DNA from: a virus
Length of the DNA: 39,696 bases
Reading direction: 5' to 3' (one strand)
Virus record (IMG/VR): IMGVR_UViG_3300037169_000020
Location: 1-39,696 of that record
A program made the position numbers and the translations under genes. Under the pieces are notes generated by a model that was not told the DNA's origin, did not search any database, and worked only from the letters and a program-made list of their open reading frames with translations. This document shows positions 5,886 to 15,114 of this stretch, piece by piece (the stretch's first letter is position 1; each line of letters begins with the position of its first letter).

Positions 5886-8303
5886 TTAAACGATAGTTAG
5901 AGCCGAGCCTTGAGGCGCGCCTAATGTTGTCCATGTGGTATTAGACACAGTACATAACAAGTCAATGGAGTCAAACTGGTTGGTTGAAGCAACACTGCCT
6001 GTAACCCCAACAGTAGATGACACATTACCAACCTGTACGTTCTGACCTGCATTTTGCGCAATCTTCCATCCACCCGCACCAGCACCGATAATACTAAACG
6101 CAGTACCAAAGGCCGCTGTAGCAGGTAATGTAATCGTCACAAGACTCGCATTATCGGAAACATAACCAGAATCAGCCGCACCAGCCTGAGTAGTACCTGT
6201 AACGTTAGTCCAGCCAATACCAGAACCAGTACCAGAGATTGTGATTGTTCCAGCGCCGTTTGCGATTGATATTCCTGACCCAGCACTTAATGTACCTGGC
6301 ACAGGGGTAGCACCTGTAGAGCCTATAATGAGCTGACCATTGGTTAATGATGCGGTCATGGACGGTACGCCAGTAGCACTTGTGACCAGCATGGAGCTAT
6401 TAGCACCTGTCAATCCACTAACAGCAGTGCCAGTAGTCGCATAATAAGCTAGCTGATTTGCTGTGCCGCTATTTACTGTACCTGAGCCAGCAGGTGCGGC
6501 CCATGTACCGTCCCCACGCCAGAATGTAGTAGAGCTTGCCGCAGTACCGCTATTTAGGTTCGTTACGGGTAAATTACCTGTAACCCCTGTACTTAACGGT
6601 AAGCCTGTAGCATTCGTTAATACGCCTGAGCTTGGCGTGCCTAATGCGCCGCCGTTGACTACGAATGCGCCAGCAGTTCCAACGTTTACACCTAGAGCTG
6701 TGGCAACGCCTGTTCCTAATCCAGTCAATCCAGCTAATGGCAATCCAGTTGCGTTAGTTAATGTCAATGACGCAGGTGTCCCCATTGCAAGACCGCTTGG
6801 CAATGTAGTGCTTAAACTTGGAACCCCTGAGCCACTAGTGACTAATACTGCGCTGTTTGCGTCAGTTAATCCACTTACTGCGGTGCCTGTTGTTGCGTAC
6901 CAGGCTAACTGATTCGCAGTTCCAGAGTTAACAGTACCCGAGCCAGATGTAGCCGGAGTTGCCCACGTACCATCACCACGCCAGAAAGTTGTTGAAGACG
7001 CTGCGGTACCTGAATTTAAATTAGTAACAGGCAAGTTTCCGACAACGCCAGTGGCTAATGATAACTGAGTCGCATTAGTTAGAACGAGAGACGCCGGAGT
7101 ACCCATAGCTAAGCCATTAGGCAATGTGGTGCTAATACTTGGAACGCCAGTGTTACTCGTTACAAGAACGCCGCTGTTAGCAGTTGCCAAAGGAGAGACA
7201 GCAGTTCCTGTGGCAGCGTAGTAAGCCAGGTCATTAATCGTACCCGTATTGACCGTCCCACCACCTGCGGGCGTAGCCCATGTGCCATCGCCGCGCCAAA
7301 AGGTAGTTGAGCTGGCCGCCGTCCCAGAATTAAGGTTTGTAACAGGCAAGTTACCAGTAACCCCAGTTGCTAAAGGTAAACCCGTAGCATTGGTAAGGGT
7401 AACAGAGGCCGGAGTTCCTAACGCAGGGGCAATTAATGTTGGCCCATTGTTAAATACGAGTGCGCCTGTACCTGTAGAGCCTGTAACCGCTGCGGCTAAA
7501 TTAGCACTTGATGGTGTGGCTAAAAATGTTGCAACGCCTGTCCCAAGTCCGCTTACGCCTGTGGCAATTGGCAATCCTGTGCAGTTAGTCAATGTTCCGC
7601 TTGCTGGAGTTCCTAAGATTGCATTACCTGTGAATGTAGGGCTTGCAAATGTTGGTGAGCTAGTAGTACCAATTGACTGTGGCAGTGTTAAAGTAACCGC
7701 GCCTGTTTGTGGCGTACCTACAGTACCATTAGCCAAGACCTGGTTTGCTGTACCTGTAATGGTTTCCGTTCCCGCATTGGGAACCGCCCAAGTACCATCG
7801 CCACGCCAGAATGTGGTCACACTGGCCGCAGTTCCGCTGTTTAGGTTGGTTACGGGAAGGTTTCCAACAACGCCAGTAGTCAGTGGTAGCCCTGTACAGT
7901 TCGTGAGAACGCCAGAGGTTGGTGTGCCTAACAAAGGAGCTGTAAATATAGGATTTGCAAATGTCGGTGAACTGGTTGTGCCAATGTTTTGAGGTAGTGT
8001 TAAAGTCACAGCACCCGTTTGGCCTGTACCAGTCGTACCATTAACCAATACTTGGTTAGCAGTTCCCGCAGCAGAGGACACAAATAATGTCGGAATCTGT
8101 GAGGTCGTAGCCAAAGTACCTGATGTAGGGAATGTAACCGCTGTGTTTCCAACCAAAGTACCTGCAAAAGTAAATGGGCCAAGAAATGAGGTGTTACCCT
8201 GATATGTCAAAATCAAGCCTGTGTTATTAGCCCCTGTTCCCCCAGCATAGCCAGGTAAGGGCGTGTTAACATTGGCGTTTATAGCATTGTTAATAATAGC
8301 CAT
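5886..8303 (-). CDS. long repetitive tail fibre protein, 805 aa
   Basis: The largest fibre gene. The shaft is built from Gly/Thr-rich beta repeats: four copies of a 28-residue unit ([26 protein letters not shown]) encoded at 7779-7862, 7269-7352, 6954-7037 and 6492-6575. These alternate with units such as [15 protein letters not shown] and, near the N-terminus, [20 protein letters not shown] (twice). The last 90 residues ([33 protein letters not shown]) form a C-terminal head also present in the neighbouring gene at 8313-9014. It is most likely a trimeric host-recognition fibre. The repeats are nearly identical as protein but differ widely in synonymous codons. Confidence 0.85.
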   Translation of the reverse strand: MAIINNAINANVNTPLPGYAGGTGANNTGLILTYQGNTSFLGPFTFAGTLVGNTAVTFPTSGTLATTSQIPTLFVSSAAGTANQVLVNGTTGTGQTGAVTLTLPQNIGTTSSPTFANPIFTAPLLGTPTSGVLTNCTGLPLTTGVVGNLPVTNLNSGTAASVTTFWRGDGTWAVPNAGTETITGTANQVLANGTVGTPQTGAVTLTLPQSIGTTSSPTFASPTFTGNAILGTPASGTLTNCTGLPIATGVSGLGTGVATFLATPSSANLAAAVTGSTGTGALVFNNGPTLIAPALGTPASVTLTNATGLPLATGVTGNLPVTNLNSGTAASSTTFWRGDGTWATPAGGGTVNTGTINDLAYYAATGTAVSPLATANSGVLVTSNTGVPSISTTLPNGLAMGTPASLVLTNATQLSLATGVVGNLPVTNLNSGTAASSTTFWRGDGTWATPATSGSGTVNSGTANQLAWYATTGTAVSGLTDANSAVLVTSGSGVPSLSTTLPSGLAMGTPASLTLTNATGLPLAGLTGLGTGVATALGVNVGTAGAFVVNGGALGTPSSGVLTNATGLPLSTGVTGNLPVTNLNSGTAASSTTFWRGDGTWAAPAGSGTVNSGTANQLAYYATTGTAVSGLTGANSSMLVTSATGVPSMTASLTNGQLIIGSTGATPVPGTLSAGSGISIANGAGTITISGTGSGIGWTNVTGTTQAGAADSGYVSDNASLVTITLPATAAFGTAFSIIGAGAGGWKIAQNAGQNVQVGNVSSTVGVTGSVASTNQFDSIDLLCTVSNTTWTTLGAPQGSALTIV
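6492..7862 (-). repeat. four protein-level repeats with scrambled codons in the fibre gene
   Basis: The 84-bp units at 7779-7862, 7269-7352, 6954-7037 and 6492-6575 encode almost the same 28 residues. Their DNA differs at many third positions; the Ser of the NSG motif is AGC, TCT, TCA and AGC in the four units. FWRGDGTW is written with a different codon set each time. Confidence 0.85.
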
Positions 8304-8312
8304 TATTCATCC

Positions 8313-9014
8313 TTAAATAATTGACAACATTCCTTGTGGGCCGACAATAGTTTGCCAGGTAGTATTGGCTACCGAGCAGATTAACTCTATCCCATCGTGC
8401 TGACTCGTAGAAGAAACACTTCCCGCTACCCCGATACTTGACGATACATTACCGACAATGATTTGCTGACCTGCATTTTGCGCAATAGTCCATCCGCCAG
8501 CAGCTAAACCCGTCACCCTGATAATACTTCCAAGAGGTGCTGTTAGGGGTAACGTTAAGGTGACTAGCGATATATTATCGGCCTGATAGGTTGTATCGAT
8601 AACCATTTGCTGGCTAGTGGTCATAACAGGGATAAAATTAGCGGCAAACGATGCTGAGCTAATTATGATTTGGCTGCCAGATTGGTCAATTGCAATCCCA
8701 GCACCCGCTGTAAGCGTCACTGATTGAGTCCAAACTGCGGTCGTTGCGGTTCCGGTAGTCGTACAAACCCATAAGATACCGTCAACCGTGTCCCAGCAGA
8801 ATGAATAAGCCGTCCCTGCGACTGCGCCATTCGGGTTCCCAGCATTAAACTGGATTAAGCCAGATTGGAAAAGTTGATACACCTGCCCCAGCGTTTGTTG
8901 CGTGGACAGACCTAAATTAGACGAGCTGACATAGCCCTGTATCGCGCATATGATATCGGACATGGTAGAGTTCGATACCGCGGGCAATGATGTGAACATT
9001 TCCTCAATAGCCAT
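8313..9014 (-). CDS. tail fibre or tail-tip protein sharing a C-terminal head with its neighbour
   Basis: 233 aa. Residues 1-70 (helix-rich, LPAVSNSTMSDIICAIQGYV) resemble an adaptor. Residues 70-120 hold a small beta module (FCWDTVDGILWVCTTTG). The last 100 residues, including AAGGWTIAQNAGQQIIVGN and SSTSQHDGIELIC, are clearly paralogous to the C-terminus of the 5886-8303 protein. It probably forms a second receptor-binding or capping subunit. It has an AAGGA site, and 9 bp separate its stop from the next gene. Confidence 0.7.
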   Translation of the reverse strand: MAIEEMFTSLPAVSNSTMSDIICAIQGYVSSSNLGLSTQQTLGQVYQLFQSGLIQFNAGNPNGAVAGTAYSFCWDTVDGILWVCTTTGTATTAVWTQSVTLTAGAGIAIDQSGSQIIISSASFAANFIPVMTTSQQMVIDTTYQADNISLVTLTLPLTAPLGSIIRVTGLAAGGWTIAQNAGQQIIVGNVSSSIGVAGSVSSTSQHDGIELICSVANTTWQTIVGPQGMLSII

Positions 9015-9045
9015 TTAAAAATCCTTTTTCTAAATTAGCGAATTA

Positions 9046-9414
9046 TTATGGGTAACTAGCTGCAAAAAATGCGACTTCAATGTCACAAGTTGTATTTGGC
9101 GTAATGAAGCTAATTACATCCCCAGCATATACGGTTCGTTTATATTCAATCGTTCCTGCAATTAATTCTGATGCGGCAGCAGCTAATGTGCCACCAGCGG
9201 GAACAGCCGCAGTTGCGGTGCGAGAACACCAGCACCAGCCGTTAGGTTGAACGCGAACATACATAATCCATGACGGTTTATTACTAGGCACAGTTACGCT
9301 TTCAGCGGTTCCAGTAGCAAGTGTTGCCGTAAAAACGTTAGTAGGGAATTGTGGAGCATAAGCATTAAACCCCTGGACATCCCGCCCAAAGTTTAACTCG
9401 GTTGATATAGCCAT
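9046..9414 (-). CDS. small virion-associated protein, probable
   Basis: 122 aa beginning MAISTELNFGRDVQGFN. ATG 9414 is chosen because AAGGA lies 8-9 bases upstream, and the GTG two codons earlier has none. Beta-rich and Ala/Thr-rich, with a WIMYVRVQPNGWCWCSRTATAAVPAGGT stretch split by a WCWC motif and a C-terminal ITPNTTCDIEVAFFAASYP. Short proteins with this composition are common among phage tail genes as decoration or fibre-linking proteins. No family is firmly recognised. Confidence 0.6.
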   Translation of the reverse strand: MAISTELNFGRDVQGFNAYAPQFPTNVFTATLATGTAESVTVPSNKPSWIMYVRVQPNGWCWCSRTATAAVPAGGTLAAAASELIAGTIEYKRTVYAGDVISFITPNTTCDIEVAFFAASYP

Positions 9415-9505
9415 AAACACAATCCTTATGTTTAAAAAAACTTAAATTTTCGACACGTTCCAACATCATGTTTACCGTGGCGACCTATTTGTACCCATTA
9501 TTACA

Positions 9506-11122
9506 TCAAAGCTTAAAAAATACATTAACATAGAGTGACGGCCCAAGAGCAGGTACAGAGAACGGTGTTGATGTTCCTGGCCCATTTCCAGTTGCCCCCG
9601 TCGGATTTTGTAAATTCGTACCGGATGCAAATCCAAATCCAAAACCAGAACCCACTGTTGTATATACATAAGTGTGTGAGTGAGGCGGCAAATTTGCAGG
9701 AACTAATGTCACGCTGTTAGCTTCGGCACCTGTTGCTTGCCCTAATACAGTAGGTGTTAATCCAGCACCGGAACCCGCTGTAGCTATTGCTCTACCTAAC
9801 GCTTTTGGTAAAGCCATTGGCTTATTTGCTGTAAAATCTGCGTAAGCATTAGCACCGCGACCGCCTGTGACAGGTGCCCAAGTTTGCGATACTGCTGACC
9901 AAAGTAAATTATAAAGCTGCCAAGTATCTGTATTGGCGCGAGTTGTAGCACCCGACCCTGTATTGCCGATTGTCCCATCATTAGCAGGAACCCATCCCCA
10001 GGGTGAGAACGCATTCATTGACGTTCTAATATCACCCGTTCTAGGGCTATTAATAACCGCATCAACCTGATCGTAAGTCTCAAAGCTATTCATTGGCACA
10101 TCATTAGTTAAGTAAATTGATGGCCGTGTAAAGTTTAGCGAGCACGCAATGTTCAAAGGCATTTGTAATACGAGATAAAGCGCATCATCGCCACCCTGGC
10201 TTAATGTTAAGCCATTTGTAGAGGGGAATATGCTGTTAAACGTGTACTTATCCCAACTGCTATTAGCTGTAATTGAGCCAATCGCAAATGGTGTCGGAGC
10301 CGTTGTCCCTGTTCCGGTATCTTGATAAATGTAAGCGTTAATAGTGTCTTGCCCTGGGGCTGTGCCACCTAGATTTTGTGCTTGTAATGTGAAGCTAAAA
10401 CCCACCGATACCAACGTATTAACATGCAATGATATAGGGAAGAAATAGGCTTTTTGCAGCTCGCCCGTAACCGCATTGGTACAGGTGTGATTGATATAAA
10501 ACTCAGGGGTAATATCATCAGTCAATATAGGGTTAATGGTTAATGGAAACTTATTGAATGTAATGGTGTCCATACCGCCGCCAGTGTTCTTAAAGAACGT
10601 CATGTCTGGCAATCTAAAACCATCATGTTGACTTGGGCAGATTGTGGCACTAAAGGCAGTACCCACTGTTCCGGTCGCCGCTACAGAGCCAACATTACGC
10701 CAAAATCCATTATTGATAATGTAATTTTCATGCGAGCCTTGTCCCGCAGCATCTTCCTCGGCTACGATAAATGGGAAGTTTTGACGAGTTATTTGGTTCG
10801 TTTTAGCATAATTAACAATCGTGATGTAATAAGGCTGTTTAGTATTTTGGTCTAACTCGCTATAAGGATAGAAAAACGGGATAGTATCTACCCCGTTAAT
10901 GTCGCAAATAGTGCCAGCAGCACTTAACGTCAGTGGGTTAGGTAGTCGCACATAGGTATACGCGCCAGGTAATCCAGACTGATAATACCAGTTCTTTAGC
11001 GTGGTTCGGCTGTTATCTTGGTAACAAGTCACCGTCCCACCAGCCATAGGTGTGCCGTCTTTATCAACGAAGCTATCTTGAAGGATTGCTGCTGCAATCA
11101 GTAAATCTGTATTAATAGGCAT
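9506..11122 (-). CDS. tail protein with collar-like C-terminus
   Basis: 538 aa from ATG 11122, which has GAAAGGA 8 bases upstream; an upstream in-frame start lacks a site. Residues about 8-110 (ILQDSFVDKDGTPMAGGTVTCY..., LPNPLTLSAAGTI) form a domain frequent at the N-terminus of podoviral tail and fibre proteins. The middle is beta-rich. The C-terminal 130 residues have a collar-like run (PKALGRAIATAG, LGQATGAEANSVTLVPANLPPHSH, then a His/Gly-rich loop and ALGPSLYVNVFFKL), typical of phage tail-collar and microcystin-dependent proteins. It probably caps or decorates the tail. Confidence 0.75.
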   Translation of the reverse strand: MPINTDLLIAAAILQDSFVDKDGTPMAGGTVTCYQDNSRTTLKNWYYQSGLPGAYTYVRLPNPLTLSAAGTICDINGVDTIPFFYPYSELDQNTKQPYYITIVNYAKTNQITRQNFPFIVAEEDAAGQGSHENYIINNGFWRNVGSVAATGTVGTAFSATICPSQHDGFRLPDMTFFKNTGGGMDTITFNKFPLTINPILTDDITPEFYINHTCTNAVTGELQKAYFFPISLHVNTLVSVGFSFTLQAQNLGGTAPGQDTINAYIYQDTGTGTTAPTPFAIGSITANSSWDKYTFNSIFPSTNGLTLSQGGDDALYLVLQMPLNIACSLNFTRPSIYLTNDVPMNSFETYDQVDAVINSPRTGDIRTSMNAFSPWGWVPANDGTIGNTGSGATTRANTDTWQLYNLLWSAVSQTWAPVTGGRGANAYADFTANKPMALPKALGRAIATAGSGAGLTPTVLGQATGAEANSVTLVPANLPPHSHTYVYTTVGSGFGFGFASGTNLQNPTGATGNGPGTSTPFSVPALGPSLYVNVFFKL

Positions 11123-11167
11123 AGGAAGTCCTTTCTCTATATTGCTATCATTGTAGCCTAACTCTGG

Positions 11168-11173
11168 TATAAT
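11168..11173 (+). promoter_or_regulatory. extended -10 promoter for the Endo VII-type gene
   Basis: TGGTATAAT at 11165-11173 is a perfect extended -10 on the plus strand. No good -35 is at 17 bp. It would start transcripts near 11180, just before a structured leader, and give the inserted gene its own expression against the leftward late transcript. Confidence 0.55.
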
Positions 11174-11181
11174 ATACACCG

Positions 11182-11232
11182 CAAAACCTAGCCTTCGCGA
11201 GGCGAAAAGCGATTCATCATCGCCCGGTTTTG
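11182..11232 (+). other. three-way-junction leader RNA candidate
   Basis: CAAAACC (11182-11188) pairs with GGTTTTG (11226-11232). Inside are two hairpins: GCCT/AGGC (11191-11203) and GCGAT/ATCGC (11209-11223). This 51-base cloverleaf-like fold begins a few bases after the predicted transcript start and ends about 30 bases before the Endo VII-type start codon. Confidence 0.45.
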
Positions 11233-11263
11233 TAATTACAATGATGACACCGGATGAGTGATT

Positions 11264-11827
11264 ATGTCAGAGATAGTTAAAACTTGTAAAATTCATGGCA
11301 ATCTTACAGAAAATGAAGTTTATAGAAGAAAGCCACCACGCAATGAAATTGTATGTAAAAAATGCAACAATGAAAAATCTTCTAAATATCGGTATAAAAC
11401 CGTCTCAAGTGACATTATAGAGCGAAGATGTTCACGTTGCTGTATCATAAAACCTAAATCCGACTTCAAGCCATATCAATGGGAATTAACTTCTCCTTAT
11501 TGTAATCTATGCAGAGTCGAAAATAGCACTAAGGAATATCATAAAAATCGCTCTCATTTAAAAAGAAGATTTGGTTTAAATATCAATGGATATGAACTTC
11601 TTATTGCAAAACAAAATCACGCATGTGCTATATGTAAAAAACCTGAATCGGCACTAGGAACCAAAACGGATGGCTCTCCAAAAAGACTTTCTGTTGACCA
11701 TTGTCATGAAACAAAAATAATCCGTGGATTATTATGCCAACGATGCAATTCTGGCATTGGAATGTTTTTTGATAACCCAGATTATTTAAAATCAGCAATT
11801 GACTACTTAATTAATCCTCTGAATTAA
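11264..11827 (+). CDS. recombination endonuclease VII-type homing endonuclease
   Basis: 187 aa. The C-terminal half fits the T4 endonuclease VII (HNH/His-Me finger) family: C121xxC124, DHCHET at 145-150, and C158QRC161NSGIG, giving a zinc site plus the catalytic DH pair. The N-terminal half holds further CxxC pairs (31/34, 56/59, 80/83) that suggest extra zinc knuckles for DNA recognition. Plus-strand orientation within a long leftward gene block and its own promoter mark it as an inserted free-standing mobile gene. I prefer ATG 11264 (GGATGAG upstream) to GTG 11258. Confidence 0.85.
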   Translation: MSEIVKTCKIHGNLTENEVYRRKPPRNEIVCKKCNNEKSSKYRYKTVSSDIIERRCSRCCIIKPKSDFKPYQWELTSPYCNLCRVENSTKEYHKNRSHLKRRFGLNINGYELLIAKQNHACAICKKPESALGTKTDGSPKRLSVDHCHETKIIRGLLCQRCNSGIGMFFDNPDYLKSAIDYLINPLN

Positions 11828-11912
11828 ATCCTATTATAAAAGCTATTAATACTACAATCATAAATCCTGCTGGTAACATTATATTTCCCATATAAAATGC
11901 GCATATTATCAT
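11811..11912 (-). CDS. possible 33-aa membrane peptide
   Basis: A short minus-strand ORF in the gap between the inserted endonuclease gene and the ejection protein. The product is nearly all hydrophobic (MIICAFYMGNIML, then AGFMIVVLIAFIIG) with an acidic NSED tail. It overlaps the last 17 bases of the endonuclease gene. No ribosome site is evident. It could be a late small membrane protein, or chance in AT-rich DNA. Confidence 0.25.
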   Translation of the reverse strand: MIICAFYMGNIMLPAGFMIVVLIAFIIGFNSED

Positions 11913-11934
11913 CAAATGATTAAATATAAAACAT

Positions 11935-13215
11935 CTAATGTGTGCCTAATAGCTTTCTTATTTCATAGGGCAAAAATCCTGTGGCAAGTGTGCCAGCCCC
12001 TAATGCCGCCCCTTGAGCTAATTTATTTTTCTTAATTTTATTGTACTTCTCACGCCTTAATAAGTCAGGGTGTTTATTTCCTGCTTGTGCGAGAAATTCT
12101 TCTTCTTGCAATAATTTATCAGCAAATTCTTTAGGTCGTACAGTCTGAACGCCACGTTTATTTTTACCAAGCAACCCGTTAATCACTGGGCTATCAAGGT
12201 ACGGGGCTACTTCATTGGCATAATCAACACGCGATTGCTGATATCCTGCGCCATGTTCTTTGACTCCGGCTTTCTCAAAACTTTCTGAAATCTTTTTGAG
12301 TAACCTATTTTTAAGCTTCAATGCCTCTGAATATACATCAGCTTCAAGGCTTCCTTCTTTAGAACGTGAGTACTTGGACACGATTTTATTTAAATCACTC
12401 TGTGCTTTGTGAGCGTTAGAAAGTGTCGGAGCCTCATTAAACTTTTCCAATCCGTAAGCAAGTTTTCCTTCTCCGGCCTTCTTCAATAATTTAATATTGC
12501 CTTTTTCGGCTTTGAGAAACTTGTTTGCTCCGCCCTTTTCACCAGCTTGTAAATGACTTGTGAACCGTTCATTGAAGTGCTGGCCAAGTCGCCCTACTTC
12601 TTCTTGAATATTTTTAGCTATGCTCTTAGAGCCAAGTGATTTAGCAAAGTTGTACGCTGCTGGCAACGCATAGCCAGCGGTTCCTGCGATAGAACCAATA
12701 GCACCACCAAGGCCGCGATTCTCTTCATTTGCTGCTGCTCCTTCCAAAGCACCACCAGCACCACCAGCCAATAATTTGCCAATAAGAGGCAATTGTTTGC
12801 CAGCACGCAAAGCTTGATATCCTTTTCCAGCGAGTTGTGCGGCTTTCATACCAACCCCACCAGGTAGCGCAAATCCTGCTCCAACCTGTCCTATAGTCCG
12901 TCCAATAGACTCACCTAATGAATCAGATTCTTTATCTAATAAATGCGGATGAGGAACATGAGGCAACTTATGACCAGACAATTTTTCAATGCCGGAAATC
13001 GGCCAATTAATTGCTGATGCCCCCATATCCCCCAGAGCTTGGCCACCACCTTTCAAGACTCCTTTGGCATAATGTCCATAGCCTTGTAGGGCTGATTTCA
13101 AAAAGCCTGGTTCTTCTTCTTGCTGTGGTTGAGCCGAAGGTTTTTGCGCTTGAGCACCTTGAGCAATCTTCATCAGCTCTTCATTAGAGTATTTTGAGAA
13201 ATCGATATCAGCCAT
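11935..13215 (-). CDS. DNA ejection protein candidate (P22 gp16/gp20 position)
   Basis: 426 aa. A polar N-terminus with a Gln-rich patch (QKPSAQPQQEEEP) is followed by Gly/Ala-rich, weakly hydrophobic segments at about 105-200 (GRTIGQVGAGFALPGG, LAGGAGGALEGAAAN, GSIAGTAGYALPAAY), then a long charged helical region and a hydrophobic Gly/Ala stretch near the end. This amphiphilic, Gly/Ala-rich layout is typical of internal virion proteins that leave the capsid and form a channel in the host envelope. It is the last of three such genes, where P22 has gp16. Start overlaps the upstream stop. Assignment is by position and composition. Confidence 0.65.
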   Translation of the reverse strand: MADIDFSKYSNEELMKIAQGAQAQKPSAQPQQEEEPGFLKSALQGYGHYAKGVLKGGGQALGDMGASAINWPISGIEKLSGHKLPHVPHPHLLDKESDSLGESIGRTIGQVGAGFALPGGVGMKAAQLAGKGYQALRAGKQLPLIGKLLAGGAGGALEGAAANEENRGLGGAIGSIAGTAGYALPAAYNFAKSLGSKSIAKNIQEEVGRLGQHFNERFTSHLQAGEKGGANKFLKAEKGNIKLLKKAGEGKLAYGLEKFNEAPTLSNAHKAQSDLNKIVSKYSRSKEGSLEADVYSEALKLKNRLLKKISESFEKAGVKEHGAGYQQSRVDYANEVAPYLDSPVINGLLGKNKRGVQTVRPKEFADKLLQEEEFLAQAGNKHPDLLRREKYNKIKKNKLAQGAALGAGTLATGFLPYEIRKLLGTH

Positions 13216-14483
13216 TATTGTTGCCCCGCTGCTTGTCGTCTTTGTAATTCTGCTAATGCCTGATCAGGGGTAATTTCTACCTTCTTCGCTGGATGTAATA
13301 TAGTGCGTATCTCTTGCTTAAGAGCTATTGGATCGAGCATCTTATCAGCCGCAATTTTCGCCTGCAGTGGACTAAGGCCAGAATTACGCATGTAATCAGC
13401 TTCAAGCTCAGCACGTTTACTAAGCATGGTAGTTAAAAAGGTCAACGCCTCAGCCTTACCTTTCATCATGTCTAAGCTGTCACCAGGGTTAGGCTTCATG
13501 TTGTTAAGTAATGCCTGTTCCCCTACTCTGAATTGTCCGGCAAAATCTTTCGCACTATCCTTGATGATGTTGCCCATATAGGTTTGTGCTTTACCGACCA
13601 TATCTTGTTGTGCTTTAGTTCCGAATTTCGCGTACCATCCAAGTTCATGTTGTCCTAATGCTGGATTTCTACGCATAGCTTCAAATTCATCACTGCCTAA
13701 CATGCCATTTAATTCTTTAAATGTATCAAGCTTGCTAGAACTGCTTAAAACAATATCTTCAAGTGCTGAAATTTTTCTAGCATCTTGTTTGCTTAATTCT
13801 TTGCCTTGTTCAGATAAACCATGTACGCCCGTATCGATATTTCCGAATGGAGTAATTGCCATGTATTTACCGTTAGCATCAACTACGTGCGGCTTACCTA
13901 ATCCTAAAAGTTGCATTGCAGTTGCGGCTTTGGCATAATCCATCCCCTGATTTTGGGGTTGTTGTGGTTGCTCTTGCTGGGGCTGTTGCATTTGTTGCCC
14001 TTGAGGAAACATACCACCGCCTTGACCTGGTTGTGGTGCTGGCTGTCCTTGTTGACCGCCCATTTGCCCACCTGGTTGACCTTGGCCGCCATTCATTTGA
14101 CCACCACCGCCCATAAGCTGCTCACGAATCATTTGTAATAAGCGTGCTTTCTGTGCTCCGGCTTGTGCTTCGGCAATCTGAGCTTTCATCTTTTCAGGCA
14201 TGTATTGATTTTCTATGCGAGCACCTTTTGTCTGCTCACCTAAAAGACCTGTACGAGCACTCGCTTCACCAGTTTGCGCACCACGTAGGCCAATTTTAGA
14301 CTCCATATCTTTGCCATAATATTCATTGAAGAGTTTATTTTTCTTCAATTCTTCTTCAAGACCTGGCTTTAAAAACTTTGCTTTAGTCATATCGGTATAA
14401 CCACCTAATAACTTTCCGATCAAATCGTTATAAGGCGAGTGCTGAGGCTCAATACCAGCGTAATTTGTGAATGTAAATGACAT
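13215..14483 (-). CDS. DNA ejection protein candidate (P22 gp20 position)
   Basis: 422 aa. Residues 1-120 are helical and charged. Residues about 123-180 form a striking Gly/Gln/Pro/Met low-complexity tract (GGGGQMNGGQGQPGGQ...). The rest is helical again (QDARKISALEDIV, FAGQFRVGEQALLNN). P22 gp20 and related ejection proteins share a Gln/Gly-rich helical character. It lies between the gp7-like and gp16-like candidates in the P22 gene order. Role: delivered into the cell with DNA to help its passage across the envelope. Confidence 0.7.
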   Translation of the reverse strand: MSFTFTNYAGIEPQHSPYNDLIGKLLGGYTDMTKAKFLKPGLEEELKKNKLFNEYYGKDMESKIGLRGAQTGEASARTGLLGEQTKGARIENQYMPEKMKAQIAEAQAGAQKARLLQMIREQLMGGGGQMNGGQGQPGGQMGGQQGQPAPQPGQGGGMFPQGQQMQQPQQEQPQQPQNQGMDYAKAATAMQLLGLGKPHVVDANGKYMAITPFGNIDTGVHGLSEQGKELSKQDARKISALEDIVLSSSSKLDTFKELNGMLGSDEFEAMRRNPALGQHELGWYAKFGTKAQQDMVGKAQTYMGNIIKDSAKDFAGQFRVGEQALLNNMKPNPGDSLDMMKGKAEALTFLTTMLSKRAELEADYMRNSGLSPLQAKIAADKMLDPIALKQEIRTILHPAKKVEITPDQALAELQRRQAAGQQ

Positions 14484-14494
14484 TAGTTAGCCCC

Positions 14495-15100
14495 TTAAAT
14501 GTTGCCGAACATGCCCCAAGGGTTAAATCCAGCCAAAGACCCAGCGGCATTAAATGCGCCGCCGAATAAGTCATTTTGGTTCTGGTTCTTTTGTCGCTGC
14601 CCTTGAAATGCTAAGTTACCTTGTTGCGCTAGGGTTTGGGCAATAGTATCGGACATGCTTTGACCTGCTTGCTGTCCTTGATTCGCCATCCCTTGCGAGC
14701 CGTTTAGTCCCTGGCCATACATACCTAATGCTTTGTCCATCCAGTTATTGTATTCCTGGTTGCCAAGGTCGGTTGCCATTTGCATGTTTTGCTGTTCGTG
14801 CTGAGGACTTCCCGCCATACCACCGGCTGCCGCTGCGTGATTACCACCCTGCATTGCCTGTTGCATTGCGAACTTAAATCCTGGGGACTCTTGAAATGAC
14901 TTGCCGATATCATTCATACGACCACCTGGGTCATTCATCAGCTTGCTGTATTGGTCTTGAAGTCCAGGTAATTGATTCTTACCCGCGTCAAAATAGGGTT
15001 GTTGATATTGCTGCGTTTGCCCTGGAATCTGGTTAAGATAGGGCATTGCTGCGTCTGCGGGGTTTTTACCTCCGCCAAATAAATTGCTTAACCAGCTCAT
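14495..15100 (-). CDS. DNA ejection protein candidate (P22 gp7 position)
   Basis: 201 aa. It begins MSWLSNLFGGGKNPADAAMPYL, a start I know from small internal virion or tail-tip proteins of many podoviruses. The remainder is Gln/Asn/Gly/Met-rich (MQQAMQGGNHAAAAGG, QGMANQGQQAGQSM) with Gly-rich ends. Composition and position between the gp10-like protein and the larger ejection candidates match P22 gp7. Expected to be packaged inside the head and ejected ahead of or with DNA. Confidence 0.65.
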   Translation of the reverse strand: MSWLSNLFGGGKNPADAAMPYLNQIPGQTQQYQQPYFDAGKNQLPGLQDQYSKLMNDPGGRMNDIGKSFQESPGFKFAMQQAMQGGNHAAAAGGMAGSPQHEQQNMQMATDLGNQEYNNWMDKALGMYGQGLNGSQGMANQGQQAGQSMSDTIAQTLAQQGNLAFQGQRQKNQNQNDLFGGAFNAAGSLAGFNPWGMFGNI

Positions 15101-15114
15101 AATTCATCCTTGAA

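Noticed and set aside
7249-7992. 247-aa plus-strand open frame within the fibre gene
   Set aside because: It mirrors the Gly/Thr-rich repeats of the minus-strand fibre gene, giving a Pro/Val/Ala-rich product without a ribosome site; the same holds for 6463-6912.
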